In this document: in pieces, positions 48,159-60,154 of the stretch
How the letters are laid out: every line of letters begins with the position of its first letter
Numbering within the stretch: the first letter of the stretch is position 1
Origin: Planoprotostelium fungivorum
Lineage: Eukaryota; Evosea; Variosea; Cavosteliida; Cavosteliaceae
DNA length: 64,000 nucleotides
Direction of reading: 5' to 3'
NCBI GenBank assembly: GCA_003024175.1
Contig: MDYQ01000326.1
Coordinates: 1 to 64,000 of the forward strand
Made by a program: the position numbers and the translations under genes
Notes under the pieces: model-generated
The model's database searches: none
Told to the model about the DNA's origin: nothing
Seen by the model: the letters and a program-made list of their open reading frames with translations, nothing else

Positions 48159-48893
48159 ATGGGCAGTGGCTTCAAGAATATTATTCGGATCAGCATCCCG
48201 GATTCTATTCGAAGAGTCAAAGGGGATATCTTGATGAAGAGCATCACGGATGAATTGTCTCAAACACCCTCAGAACCAAACATCAAACGGAAATGGGGTG
48301 AAGTTGGACCTTTCTTTCTCGTCATGGTTGATGGTGGTGTGTATTCTCTCCAGTGAATTTATCGGTGCTTACAGAGTGCAGCATCTTTAGGGTCATCTGA
48401 GATCGACTGCGAAACGAGCTGTCCAGAAGTCTTGATACATACCTATCTCAGTATGGATGTCATCAACAAGCACAACCTGGACATCAGAGCACTGCTCAAT
48501 CGAAACCTGAAAAAGATCATCAATGCAAACACAGAACGAGTCACATACATACTTCAGCCAACATCTGAGTGCAACGAGGAAGAGAGAGATCAAGAAAACA
48601 CGGTGACATCTGAAGAGCCAGAGAGACCAACGAAACGAAAACATAGCGGAACAAAAAATGTGCGAGTGAAGAGTGAATCCTCAGAAGATGAGAAGAGATC
48701 AGACGAAGAGAGCGCATCAGAGGAGAAACGAGAGAAGAGAGAAGAGAAACGAGACAAGAAGACAGAAGAGAAACGAGACAAGAGATCGGAGGAGGAAGAT
48801 GAATCGGAGGAAGAACCACAAAAAAACACTCCCCCAAAGAAACCTCAAGGAAGACTTAAGAAGGGTGCCGTGAGAGGAAGGAAGAGAATATAG
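48159..48893 (+). CDS. Hypothetical nuclear-type protein with charged C-terminal tail
   Basis: Exon 1 starts MGSGFKNIIRISIPDSIRRV and includes GEVGPFFLVMVDG. A 41-nt intron leads to SAASLGSSEIDCETSCPEVL, THTYLS-type residues (LIHTYLSMDVINKHNLDIRA) and LLNRNLKKIINANTERVTYI. The last 100 residues are a K/R/E/D low-complexity tail (EEKREKREEKRDKK repeats) ending GAVRGRKRI, which would act as a nuclear localisation signal. The globular half has mixed helix/strand character; I do not recognise it. Confidence 0.5.
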
Positions 48894-48917
48894 GTCATGT
48901 TCTGTAGACATTGTCTT

Positions 48918-50448
48918 TTAATTCTCCTCATCGATTTGGTAATTGGAGGCATCCATCAACTTTTCGTTTTGCACCGAATCGATCAAGAACTGCTCCGACA
49001 CGATGGTCACTCCTGCATTCCTCGCCTATTCCAGTCAGCGAAGAACCGAGGTGCAACATCACCTTGACCACCTGCTCGAGTCAATTCACGTATCGCACAC
49101 CCTCACCTTGCTGGTTCCGTGCATGCACTCCATGGATGTGGCCACCAGAAAGTCCGTCTTTCCACTGACCTGAGACAGTTCACTGCGTTCCGTTCCCATC
49201 GTCACTCACCCCCGCGTGGAAGAGGCCTCCGTGTTCGAGTACAATCTCCTGCAGTTGCTTCCTCACCACCGAGTGTGTTCCCGTGAAGGCGAACGACTTC
49301 CCCTCGAGGGTTTCGTTCTCGGCCTTCCGCAGTCAGCGGCTTTCCCGTCCCCCCTCACCTTCTTCTGCTTCTTCTGCTTCGGACCCTCCTCCCCTTTTCC
49401 CTTCTTCTTCTCCCTGTCAATCTCCATCTTCTTCATCGAATCACCTTCACTGTGGGGGGCTCGTAGTCATCTTGTGAAGCGACGAAGAAGGGATTCTGCT
49501 CTCTGTCACATCTTTTGACTGGTCTGCCCCTCACCTTTGCCGGCTTCGCTTTTGTGTCTTTCGCTTTCACCTCCGGCTGTGGACTGGTCATGGAATGCGT
49601 TCGAATCGAATCACCTTCTCTTCCTCTTCGTCTGAGACTTCGGGGTCTACGGGAGTATCCCACGGATGATTGAACTCTTTCAGATGATTTGCAGCTGTGC
49701 ACAACTCAATGGAAGTATGAATGATTAGAGGACATACACGTTCGATAACATTCTGATCCAAATTTGCATGGATGAGAGTATTTGTTCCTATGTCCTTCGT
49801 CTTTGTTGTAACAGTATGTACCGTATCTACACGTCTAAACGTTCGAACTGACGTAATATCACCTGCATGGCTCTCTCAGAGTCTTTAGTTTTTCTCTTTC
49901 CTCTGATTCCTTCTTGGCTTTCTTCTCCTTTTCTGGTTTCATCTCCTTGTTCTCCTCTGACTTCTTCTCCTTTTCCATAAAGCCAACTCCTTTCTTATCA
50001 AGGCCGACACCCTACCAGCTCAGAATGCGATGATATTCAAGAGTCTCACTTGTCCAAACACTTGGAATTCAAGTTGGCCTGGGAGAGCAAAACAGTCGCC
50101 ATCTTTGAGCTCTGTAGAACCCTTCTGGGACACGTTGTATGATTCCTCTGTTTCCTCTGAAGGCCGCACTTGGATACTATTCACTCCGATCTGTAAAGTG
50201 TCACCTCATAACATACCGACGACCGATCTGAGACCCACACAAGTCAACATGAGCCCAGAATCAGTAACGAGAACTTCTGCTTGATGACGAGAACAGCGAT
50301 TGTCCGTGATCTCCTTCAGAGCACCGATTGACCTTCCCTAGAATGGTTCAGATGAGGGAGGGATGATAGACCCAACTAAAACAATTATCTCTCCCTCAGA
50401 AATAGAAACTTTCCATCCCGATGGTGTATAGACGATGAAATAGCCCAT
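48918..50448 (-). CDS. FHA-BRCT protein, DNA-repair type
   Basis: The start MGYFIVYTPSGWKVSISEGE is at 50448. Over a 39-nt intron the FHA core follows: GRSIGALKEITDNRCSRHQA, EVLVTDSGLMLTCV, then GVNSIQVRPSEETEESYNVS, TELKDGDCFALPGQLEFQVF. RCSRHQ plus a GVN-type strand is the FHA subtype of PNKP, aprataxin and APLF that binds phosphorylated XRCC1/XRCC4. A long K/E-rich linker spans 49.4-50.0 kb. The C-terminus is a BRCT domain: KSFAFTGTHSVVRKQLQEIV, LEHGGLFHAGVSGKTDFLVA, SKVVKARNAGVTIVSEQFLI and DSVQNEKLMDASNYQIDEEN ending 48918. No kinase/phosphatase or HIT nuclease domain is seen, so it is not PNKP or aprataxin; probably a scaffold in strand-break repair. Confidence 0.72.
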
Positions 50449-50843
50449 GGGCTATCTGCGATCGATCGTGTGTTGTTAGCAGAAAGAGCCAATCACATTT
50501 ATCTACAACGTTTCTACTTTTTCGTACGAACATCACCTCGTCAAGCTGAAGAGTAAAATCTGACTACAGCGAACGCTGAACGAGACGATCTTTCTGTGCC
50601 GTACAAATAGATTACCATATTATGATACAAAGGACACAGATGCGCATATTTCCATCACAAACACCCGATTGCGTGAAGAAGATCGTTTGAGCGAAGTCTA
50701 AATATCACACGGATATGTCTTGCCTCGTCCGACGAGGCAAAGAGTGTGTGTTGTGTTGTAGATACACATATTGTCAAGTGATGACGTCAAAAGAGAAGTC
50801 TTTTGAGAATCTGATTCGCTCACAAAACACAACACACTCAAAG
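50449..50843. other. Divergent intergenic region between the FHA-BRCT and sedolisin genes
   Basis: About 395 bp with no supported gene. It should hold both promoters. Confidence 0.4.
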
Positions 50844-52990
50844 ATGAAGTCACACGTCCTTCTACTACTACTGTTAGCTATAGCATCACAGGTATCATAA
50901 GGACCTAGATTGAAACTAAATCTAGACAGGCCAGAACTGTGAGGGTAACCCCCAAGATGGAGTTGGCATTCCTGACCACCACTGCCAAGGGAGAGCAGCC
51001 CTACTGGAACCACATCGGTCGCTCAGAAGGGGCTTCTACTCACACGATTACCATCGTACCTAAATTACGTTCAGACGCTGCCGCCCAGTGCGATTCAAGA
51101 CTGATGGAGGTACTTTCCTACTCTCTGCTGTATGACTCAACGTGAAATAGGTTTCTACACCTTCTTCTCCCAAATACGGACAGTACTTGTCTATGACCGA
51201 GGCCAACCGCTTGTTCAGGTCTCGTGGAAACATCCAGAAGGTGAACCTCAACCTTCACAAACCAACTGACCAAGTTCAGGTCAAGGACTGGCTGAAGCAG
51301 AATGAGTTGGAATACACGATGGAGGGCGACTTTTTCAGAGTGAAATCCTCTGTCGAGAAGATCGAGAAGTGCCTATCCGCTGAGTTCCACGACTTCAACT
51401 CCACAGACGGTAGAAAGATCCTCCGTGCAGCCGAATACACTCTCCCCTCTCACGTGGAGAGCAGCATCGACTTCATCTCTGGTATCGTCAACTTCCCCAC
51501 CAAGGGCAAGAGAGATTTCAAGACCACCACCCTCAAGAAGAGACAAGGTGAGCACCTTCACTGCAGCACAACTGATCCCTTGCAGACGGAACGGTGACCC
51601 CCGCCACACTGAACTCAGTCTACAACATCAAGGACAACAACGTGGCCTCGCAGAAGTCCACTCAATCCCTCTTCGAGGCTCTTGGACAGCAATTCAGCTC
51701 TGGTGACTTGACTGACTTCCAGGAGGAGTACAACGTCTCTGTCAACCCTGTCGCTAACATCATCGGATCCAACAACGGCTGGTACTGTCTCCTCAACCCC
51801 AACGTGAGTTCCACCTCTCCTCTTGTCATTTCTCCATCCTCTTCGATCATGCGATCTCCTTCCTCTCCAACTCAATTGACACGGAGCAGAACTGTGGAGA
51901 GGCCAACTTGGACGTGCAGTACATCATGGGTGGGTCGATCGATCGAATCTCACTGACCGAGTCCAGCCGTCGCTCAGAACTCCCCCACCACCTTCTGGGT
52001 CATCGATGAGAATTCCAACGATCCCTTCTTAGACTGGGTCGTCGCCCTCGCCAAGGACAGCAACCCCCCCCTCGTCCACTCCATCTCCTACGGAAGCATC
52101 GTCTCCGAAGAGCCCAGAGATGATCTCCTCCGCTACAACACTGAGATCTGCAAGCTCGGTCTGAGGGGTGTCACTGTCATGGTGGCCAGTGGTGATGACG
52201 GTGTCGCCAACTTTGAGGCTAGGTGAGCGGACTCTACAGAGGATCCTCCTGACGATATCAGAAACGACGCGAGCCAGTGTGGATTCAACCCTTCCTTCCC
52301 AGCAACGTCTCCCTATGTCACCAGTGTGGGTGCCACACAGGGTCCCGAGAGTGGCTCCGCCGAGATCGCCTGCAGTTCAGCCACGGGAGGCATCATCACC
52401 ACTGGTGGTGGTTTCTCCATCAACTTCAAGCGTCCCGCATGGCAGGAGACTGTCGTCAGCAACTACCTCAAGTGAGTTCATCTCCCCCTCCCTCCTCACC
52501 TCCAACAGGAACGGCCCCAACGTCCCCCCCCTCAACCTGTTCAACAGCACCGGTAGAGGCTACCCCGATGTTGCTCTGCTGGGACTGGTGAGCCAGCTCA
52601 TCTCTCATCCACTGAATGCACACAGAACTATGAAGTGTACATCGATCGATTTGCTACCCCTGTATCAGGAACGAGTGCATCCACTCCTGCCTTCGCTGGT
52701 ATGATCACATTGGTCAACGGAAAGAGACTCAGCGCCGGTAAGCCACCCGTTGGATTCCTCAACCCCGCCCTCTACAAGTTGGCCACCTCAGAGAAGGGTG
52801 AGTGAGAGTCATTGAATGACCACTGAGATTGGTAGTGTTCAACGATGTCACGAGTGGTGAGAACAACTGCTGCGCTCAGGGTGGACCATGTTGCCAGTAC
52901 GGTTTCACTGCTTCTCTCGGTTGGGATCCCCTCACCGGTTTGGGCAGTGTCGATTTTGAGGCCCTCAGTGCAGCTCTTTTGAAGATGTAA
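50844..52990 (+). CDS. TPP1: Sedolisin (S53) serine-carboxyl peptidase, TPP1-like
   Basis: The start MKSHVLLLLLLAIASQ at 50844 is a signal peptide, chosen because a 38-nt intron follows directly. The pro-domain (activation peptide) includes YGQYLSMTEANRLFRSRGNI, VKDWLKQNELEYTMEGDFFR and HVESSIDFISGIVNFP. The mature part has NCGEANLDVQYIM (catalytic Glu and Asp, E-x3-D), SISYGS, VMVASGDDGVANFEAR (oxyanion Asp), SPYVTSVGATQG and PVSGTSASTPAFAGMITLVN (nucleophile Ser in SGTSAS). The C-terminal block GWDPLTGLGSVDFEALSAAL carries the calcium-site GWDPxTG-G motif, ending KM at 52990. All catalytic residues are present. TPP1 removes tripeptides in acidic lysosome-like compartments. About nine introns of 30-45 nt. 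Confidence 0.93.
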
Positions 52991-53204
52991 TCGAATAGGA
53001 ACAAACCTTTCTACCTCCTCTCTATCTTGTTATCATTGTGGATCGTGTTCCCTGCTCTCTTTTGGGCCGATGACTCTCCTGTACTATTTTAACGGAAAGT
53101 TGAGAGCTGCGACCTATGCGACGAGTTCGCAATCTGCGGATCTGTCGTTTGGGAAACTCCGGTGTGTGAACTAAAACAAAACCGAGGTGCGGTAACCGTT
53201 GCAG
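52991..53204. other. Short intergenic region
   Basis: 3' flank of the sedolisin gene and promoter of the coiled-coil gene; nothing else seen. Confidence 0.4.
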
Positions 53205-55355
53205 ATGGACCAGAGAACGGCTGAGGTTTCAGTTTTTCTGTCGGTCTTTGAGATTGAAAAAGGTTAGGATCCACCAATCGTGAGGAATGGGTCATCAGAT
53301 GATGAGGATACGGTGGACGAAGAATCCGATGGTGAATTGGAGACGTTAAGAAAGGACAACATGAATTGGAGGGCCCGGTTAGAGTTTCTCATGAGTAAAT
53401 TCGAAGAGTATCGGGAGATCCACCAAGATCTACCGGCGGAGAACGATAGACTTCGTCTAGAACTTCAGGTGTGTCGAACAGAGAGGGACTCATATGAGAG
53501 GCAGTTCGAGGAGGTGTGTTGATCTGGTATCATTTCTGATATGGCACCAAGATGGTGGAGGAATATGAACTTCAGATCGGTGTTCTTGAGAAAGATAGAC
53601 GATTGAAGTCGCAGGAGAATGTGGAGAATTTACAGCTGTTGATCACAGAGATGACAAATATCGAAAACGTGAGTGGCAGGCGTTACCCTTCGGACGAGAT
53701 GCTCAGACGAGAAAACAGACTAATGCAGAGCTTGAATTGAGATTAGAAGACGAGAAGGAGAGGAACAGGACCATCACAGAGGAATTACGGCTGACGAAGA
53801 TCGTGAGTGGAGCAAAAGGTGACGGAGCTGAGACACACAGATGGTAGAGAAGACGAGAGAACAGCTGACGGAGAAGAAGAAGGAACGAACGGGAGAATAT
53901 GTTGTGAGTGAGAAATGAAAGAGAGGAGATGACCATAGAAGGAGGGAGGAATGGTGGCCATGGTGAAACGAATGGAAGAGATGGGAAGATTGGCCACACA
54001 ATTACACCGTCTGGCATTCGATCACGAGTCTAACACCGAGACCGATCGGTGGGAGCATCTCTACATGGAGGAGAAGAGAGACAACGATTCCCTTCGGAAG
54101 GTGAAGAGATGTGAAGAGTTCTCCTCACATCCTCTCAGGCCTTGGACACCGAGAGGAGGAGATTGGTCACTGCCAACAATCAGAACATGACACTACGAGT
54201 CAGCCGCGTCCTCAATTCCCAGACGTCACCCGAGGCCCCCTCCCAGCCTCGTCTGGTGAGGGGCACTCTCAGGAAGCCCGTTCGATCTGAATCGATGACC
54301 CACACCAGTGAGTGAAGGTCTCTCTCCTATCTCACAGAGATAGATGCAGAGACGTTGAGGAGGGCCGGGAGCAGCTCGGACACTCAGACCATCAGAGAGG
54401 CCATCATGAACTACAACGTCGCTGGTCCGGCCCTGAAGAATTCAATGAAGAGGAGCAACACGGTCACCCCACCCAGGGCCAAAGCACCATCCCTGCAGGG
54501 ATCTCAGGCCCTCCCTCCTACTCATCCTAATTCCTCCGTTCATCTCGATCTGTCTCCCCTCCACAGTGAGTCCATCGCTCTCTCTCCCTCTCACCCTCCA
54601 CAGAAGAGACATCCACTCCACAGGAGCCACCGGTGGATTCACCCGATATGGCACACCGAACGAACGACAAGAAGAGAGGAGAGACGGAGAGAGAGAAGGT
54701 GAAGGAGGGTGGAGAGAGCCCACAGACGTCACCCAAGATAGAGGGAGAGAGCACAACGAAGGGAACGAGGCCCAGGAAGGAGGACAAGAAGAGCCCCAGA
54801 ACCAGAGTCAAGGCGAACACCTCGCGCTCTTCTGACGTAAAGAGTCGATCGCCACGATCGAGTGCACTGAAGAAGGCGGAGGTGATGAACATCCATCGAT
54901 GATTTAGACTGAAGGAGACAGGCGAATCAATCGACGAGATCGCTGGGGAGCTCACACGGAGGAGATTCGATGGGAAGTGACTCGGAGAGTGATGACGATG
55001 CGAAGAACGATGGAGCCACATCGAATGAATCACCACCCGAGAAGGGAAGTGGAAATCGAAAGATCGAGGAGATGAAGACAAGGATCAGAAAGGTGGCCAC
55101 GATGGATGACGAGCCATCCTACCACGTACATAAGAGAGCCTCGAGTCAAATCATAACATCGAGCCCCTCCTCCAGCTCAGAAGGTGAGAAACGATGGTGA
55201 TGGATCTGATGCCGGTAGGACTGAAGAGGTCCCCGAAGATCGATGCACAGATCGAAGTGTTCGAGAAGATGTCCACGAAGCCCTCACGATCCTCATTCAA
55301 CTTGGGCAACATCTTTGGCTTCTCCACAAAATCTCCCCCAAAATCGAGGAAATGA
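53205..55355 (+). CDS. Coiled-coil protein with disordered basic C-terminus
   Basis: The start MDQRTAEVSVFLSVFEIEK at 53205 joins over a 37-nt intron to DDEDTVDEESDGELETLRKD. Heptad-rich helices follow: NWRARLEFLMSKFEEYREIH, ENDRLRLELQVCRTERDSYE, MVEEYELQIGVLEKDRRLKS, TNAELELRLEDEKERNRTIT and MEEMGRLATQLHRLAFDHES. From 54.2 kb it is serine/proline/lysine-rich, with many SP and RS motifs, ending FNLGNIFGFSTKSPPKSRK at 55355. Exons in the disordered half are hard to fix. No known family; a cytoskeletal or scaffold role is a guess. It converges with the receptor gene, whose stop lies about 50 bp downstream. Confidence 0.6.
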
Positions 55356-55403
55356 GATAAATCGCATGCTGGTTTATTCAAGAGGATATGATGCATTCAG
55401 AGT

Positions 55404-58400
55404 TCATAGGAATCTGTACGGATCCTCTGTCTCTCCTTTGGTCACTGACACGATACGCTTTTTGCCTTCGTTTTTGGCAACATAGCTGCGGAGCTCCGTC
55501 TGTATGTGTCTGCACGACATCCTCTCGTTTGGATTCATCACCCAACTGTTCCACTGTCACTTTCATCGATAGAAGGATACCCACCATCCCCGCATGATCT
55601 GATTGTGCAGCAGTTCACCTTCGTTGGAGAGTGATCCTCCACCCAGCACGTACTTCTTCACCTGTAGGCCTGTTAGTTAGATTGTCATCTCGATACGTGC
55701 CTCTCTGTTGCTCATGTTTCCATAAGGTGTCTGGCCGTCATTCATCACTTCCCTACATCTCATCAACCGGATGATCCATCGTTTTAGGACCTACCAACAG
55801 AAGACACCGAAAGACCATATGTCAGAATGGAAGCTGTACGATTGTCCTTCCATCACCTCTGGTGCCTGTCTCCGTCAATTCACTCTCAAGACATTTCCCT
55901 CTCACATCCCATCGTTGACTCTCCTGTCGACGTCTCCTGTGACTCTTTCCTTCTTTGATTGCGTTTCCTTCGTCTGGGTTATTCTTCGATATCGCACATG
56001 TAAATCACTCACCGAAGTCACAGAGCTTAGCTGTATCGTCTTTGATCAGTACATTTCTCGCGGCAACCTCTGTGTGTATGATGTATACCGACTCCAGATA
56101 GGACAACGCTTTTGCGATTTGTAACATTCTGACCGTGTTACGAAATGCTCGAAAGACGAGTACTCACATGGAATGACGATCAAAGGAGGAGAGATCTCTT
56201 CCGACACCTCTCAGTCGATTGGCCAGATTCCAATCCATCAGCTCATACAGTATGTTGATGTCACCATCGACATCTGAGAAGTGAGACAGATAGAGCACTA
56301 CGTTCGGGTGATGCATCGACTAACATCTCGTCAATCCATCGATCGACTTGCAAGTGCCCACCTTCACGATCCACAATTCATGTTGCGTTCTCGTTCCATC
56401 TACCCCTCTCTTCATCTTCTTGATCGCCACAGAGGTCACTCCCGACTGCAATCCCCTGTATACCACAGAGTTCTCTCCTTCCGCTATCTTCTCCTCCCGA
56501 TCTGTCTTCTGTTCCTCTTCGTCAGATCGTTGTGATCAAACTGAACTCACTTGATCTTCTGCGATGGTCATCGATACGAAACTATTCTGCACAGTGTGAG
56601 ACATGAAGCGTTCATCTCTCGACGTCACCCCCGCAGCGGTATGCCTTCGCTTCACGATGATGAAAGTGATGAGAGCCACCAAGGATACGAGTAAGATGCA
56701 ACCAGCGACGGCCGCTTCTCGGGTGAGTGTCTCTCTGAATGTGAAACTCACCGATGATGATGATGTAGGTGGGAAAGGGAGAAGGTGCCGCAGCGATCTT
56801 CTGTGATGGACGGGATGGCACACCCACAGAGAAGTTTGTGAGATGATTGCACTTGCACGTGATCGTTAGGTTGATGAAATCACGTTCGGTGAAACATCCA
56901 CTGTTGTCCCACGTGTTGTTTGCCTCGTTGTAGAACATGCAGTACAGCTCGGACAACTGCTCGGCAGTGACACCACGCGTGGGAATGATGACAGTCACAT
57001 TCTCTATCACATCAACTACCTGTCGAACGTTTCAACGATCATCGTCTCGATGGTATTTCACCTCTACGGGAGAGCCGTTCGCGTCGGTGATGGTGAATCC
57101 GTACACAGCAGAAGATTGATTCGCCAGCACCTCAGAGAAGGGCCCCGATTCGGACTCGTACTTCATCAGAACTGCGAAGCTAGGAGAGGTCTCCTGGTTC
57201 TGTCTCCTTCCTCTCCTCAATTCCCCCAGAGTCGATAGATCGATGGCGGCAGCGCCCCTGACGTTCAGCGAAGATTCGATCGCAGTGAACAATTGGATGT
57301 CGGTAGAATTGCGAGTGACCAGAGATGGTCTGGTGATGTCGTAGGCTGTGACAGAGAGAGAGGGAGCATTCAAAGTGGCAGGATTGCTCGAAGACTTGTT
57401 GTTGAATAGATGCGACAGGACTAGGTAGACGTCTTCAGATGAGATGATCTTGCCCGCTGCACCGATCTCTTGGATCTGCAGATTCGCTTGGGCATCTGAA
57501 ATGGGGCTTGGGCACAGATAATCTACCAGGCAGTTAGAGGGCACGTCCAGCAGATAGGCACACGGAAATGGATTCCCGGTGAGATTACAAGCTTTCGATA
57601 CGCTGATAAATCCCGCGGTGGACGTGAATTGGTTGATGCTGAGGTCCAAGCTGGACAGTGGATGGAGGTCGAGGCCTCTCTCTGGTATGGCCCCACTCAA
57701 TATGTTGTTGCTCACGTTCAAATTCAAGAGCGTGGGGAGGTTGAGTACCTGATGGGATATGGTTCCTATTTATCATCAGAAGACAAGAGGAGGATCGATC
57801 GCACCGCTCAATTGGTTCTTGGATAAGGAGAGTGTCTGGAGTGCAGTCAGGTTGCCCATCGAGAGAGGAATGGTCCCATTGAAATCATTTGCAGAGAGAT
57901 CGAGATAGACCAGAGAGTTCAGACCACCCAAGGAAGATGGAATGGTTCCGCTCAAATTGTTACCCGATAGAACGAGAGTTGTGATAGAAGAGAGGCTTCC
58001 TACGGAGGATGGGATGGGTCCATTCAAACGGTTACCAGAGAGGCTCAGATAAGTGAGAGACGCGAGATTGGTCACAGGAGGAATGAGGCCACTCAATTGA
58101 TTTGAGCTCAGATCGAGCACAGTGAGACGACCGTCTGGGGATGGTTATTGACAGGATGTACAGAAGAGAGGCTCACTCGTGAGATTCGGTATAGAGCCAG
58201 TCAGAGCGTTCTTGTTGAGGTTGATCGTAGTCAAATTGGTGATACTGTTGATGATAGAGGGGATGGATCCGACGAGTGGACCTCTTCCTCCGTTGTAGAC
58301 GATCTTCACGGGATAATTGTTCGTCCCATCGCAGGTGACACCCACGTAATCGGCCGAGTTACAGACCTGTCAGTGTTCAGAATCCATGTAGGGGTTGGTC

Positions 58401-60154
58401 ATCACGTTTCTTCCAACCCAATAGTTGTTCGGTCCTGCCCTTCGTTCAGATGTTGTTGTAGACGATAGAAGAGAACGATCACCTTTCAGACTGGCCCACA
58501 CACTTCGCATGAGAGCGACAATGTTTGGATCCGATTGAGCCAGACAAGAGACAGTTCCACTGCATGTGGCATCGACTTGGAGGGGAGTGGGACAGTAGAA
58601 GGGATTTCCTCCCAGATTGCAACTGGATGTCACGTTGATGTACCCCACAGACAGCAGCTGATTGTTCTGCAGAGAGAGACTCTGCAGGCCTGGGAGGAGA
58701 TTGCTCCTGCCGGGTACCGTTCCGTTGAGATGGTTCGAATTGAAGTCGAGTTCGACCAAGAGTGGAAGGTTGATGACAGAGGAGGGTATGCTCCCCGTGA
58801 TGTTGTTCCTACCGAACCCAGTCTGGTTGAGGCTGACGAGGTTTCCAAAGGAGGGAGGGACGGTTCCAGTGAGGCTATTCGTGTCCTGCAAGAGTTACAA
58901 ACGGAGGGGGAGGGACGTTTTACCATGAAAAACTGTCTGAGGAGAGTCAAATTACCGATGCAAGTGGGAATACCACCCGATAGCTTATTGGTACCAAAGT
59001 TGAGATAAGTCAGACTCTTCAGATTACCTGTGTTCATCTCAACCATCGTACACTCGTCTGTACTCACAGATGGTGTCAGGTAACGAGCCGGTCAGATCGT
59101 TGACTCCAAAATTGAGGTATTGAAGATGGACGAGTTTGCCGATGTTGGGTGACACCGATCCAGTGAGTCCGTTCGTATCCTGTCGACATCAGCTCCCATC
59201 TCTCAGACGTTAGATGGGTCCATGACGATGTGTCCTCACCATCCAGAGAGTGACGAGTTGCGTCAAGCCGTAGATGCTGGAAGGTATGGGCCCCGTTAGA
59301 GTGGTCATTCCTCTCAAATTAAGATAAGTCAGCTGAGGTGCTGTCACCGTTGAGTTATAGAGACAAGGGAGATCCCATCACCGAAGCACGTAATGGGGCC
59401 TGTGAGTTGATTCGCTGAGAGGCCCAAGTAAGTGAGAGGGAGGTTACCTGATCGAGTTGGTCAACTGAGTTGTCACCGTGTGGATCACTCACAGAGGGAG
59501 GTGGGTATGGTTCCAGTGAGGGCGTTGTTGGATAGATCGATCTTGGTTACATTGACGAGGTTGGCCATAGAGGAGGGGATCGATCCGGTCAGTAAAAATC
59601 CTTTCCATCCACTGTAAGAGATCTCAATGGGGTAGCTGTTGGTGGAATCACAGGTGACACCGATGTAATCACTGGAAGAACAGACCTGATCGGCTTCAGT
59701 TGTCATCGTCTTCGTGTCAATAGCTCACATTGTTCCCAGCCCAATACGTGTTCGGACCTATCATAGTTTTAGACGAGAAGCAGACAAAGTGTCATTGGTT
59801 ATTATGATCATGTAAGATCGACGCGAAAATAAAACGTTTCAAGAGGACATCATCATTCTCACCTCCGAGACTGGACCATATACTTTTCATCGTCGAGACA
59901 AGAGCTGGGCTCGATTGAGCTACACATCCTTGAGAGAGAAAGAGGAGAAGGAAGGCAGAACGGAAGATATCCTTCACGTACGGTCGAGACCGAGGGGTGT
60001 TGGTGCAAGAGAATTTCTTTGGCACGATCAGCAGACCCACGAGAATGACAACAATGATGGACAAGATTTGAGCGGGGTTCTCAAAGAAAGGATGGTGTAA
60101 GCTGTTACGTAGATTATTGTCTGAGGATATTCCATTTGCAGAACCTTCGATCAT
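55404..60154 (-). CDS. LRR-GPS receptor with a tyrosine-kinase-type cytoplasmic domain
   Basis: A hydrophobic leader (KDIFRSAFLLLFLSQGCVAQ) is followed by two tandem modules. Each has a cap (MKSIWSSLGGPNTYWAGNNV / VCSSSDYIGVTCDSTNSYPI, and SVWASLKG..GPNNYWVGRN / YVGVTCDGTNNYPV), plant-like LRRs of the LTGSIPSSMANLVNVTKIDL type, and a Cys-rich end (CNLGGNPFYCPTPLQVDATC; CNLTGNPFPCAYLLDVPSNC). A GAIN-like stretch ends in a GPS motif: YCMFYNEANNTWDNSGCF ... ITCKCNHLTNFSV, with the HLT cleavage triad intact. Next come a TM helix (AVAGCILLVSLVALITFIIV) and the kinase: VAIKKMK, IIHTEVAARNVLIK, LCDF(G), WDAPEVMEG, SDIWSFGVFCWEVMNDGQTP, NPNERMSC, ending at 55404. AARN and W-APE are tyrosine-kinase marks. 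HTE replaces HRD, and the glycine loop is weak (IAEGENSVVY), so activity is uncertain. The start is unsure: a second hydrophobic run (ILSIIVVILVGLLIV) precedes the leader. Confidence 0.8.

Noticed and set aside
48541-48837. Minus-strand membrane-protein-like ORFs (LLSSLVSFLF)
   Set aside because: They are the antisense of the K/E/R-rich tail on the plus strand; such tails always mirror as hydrophobic frames.
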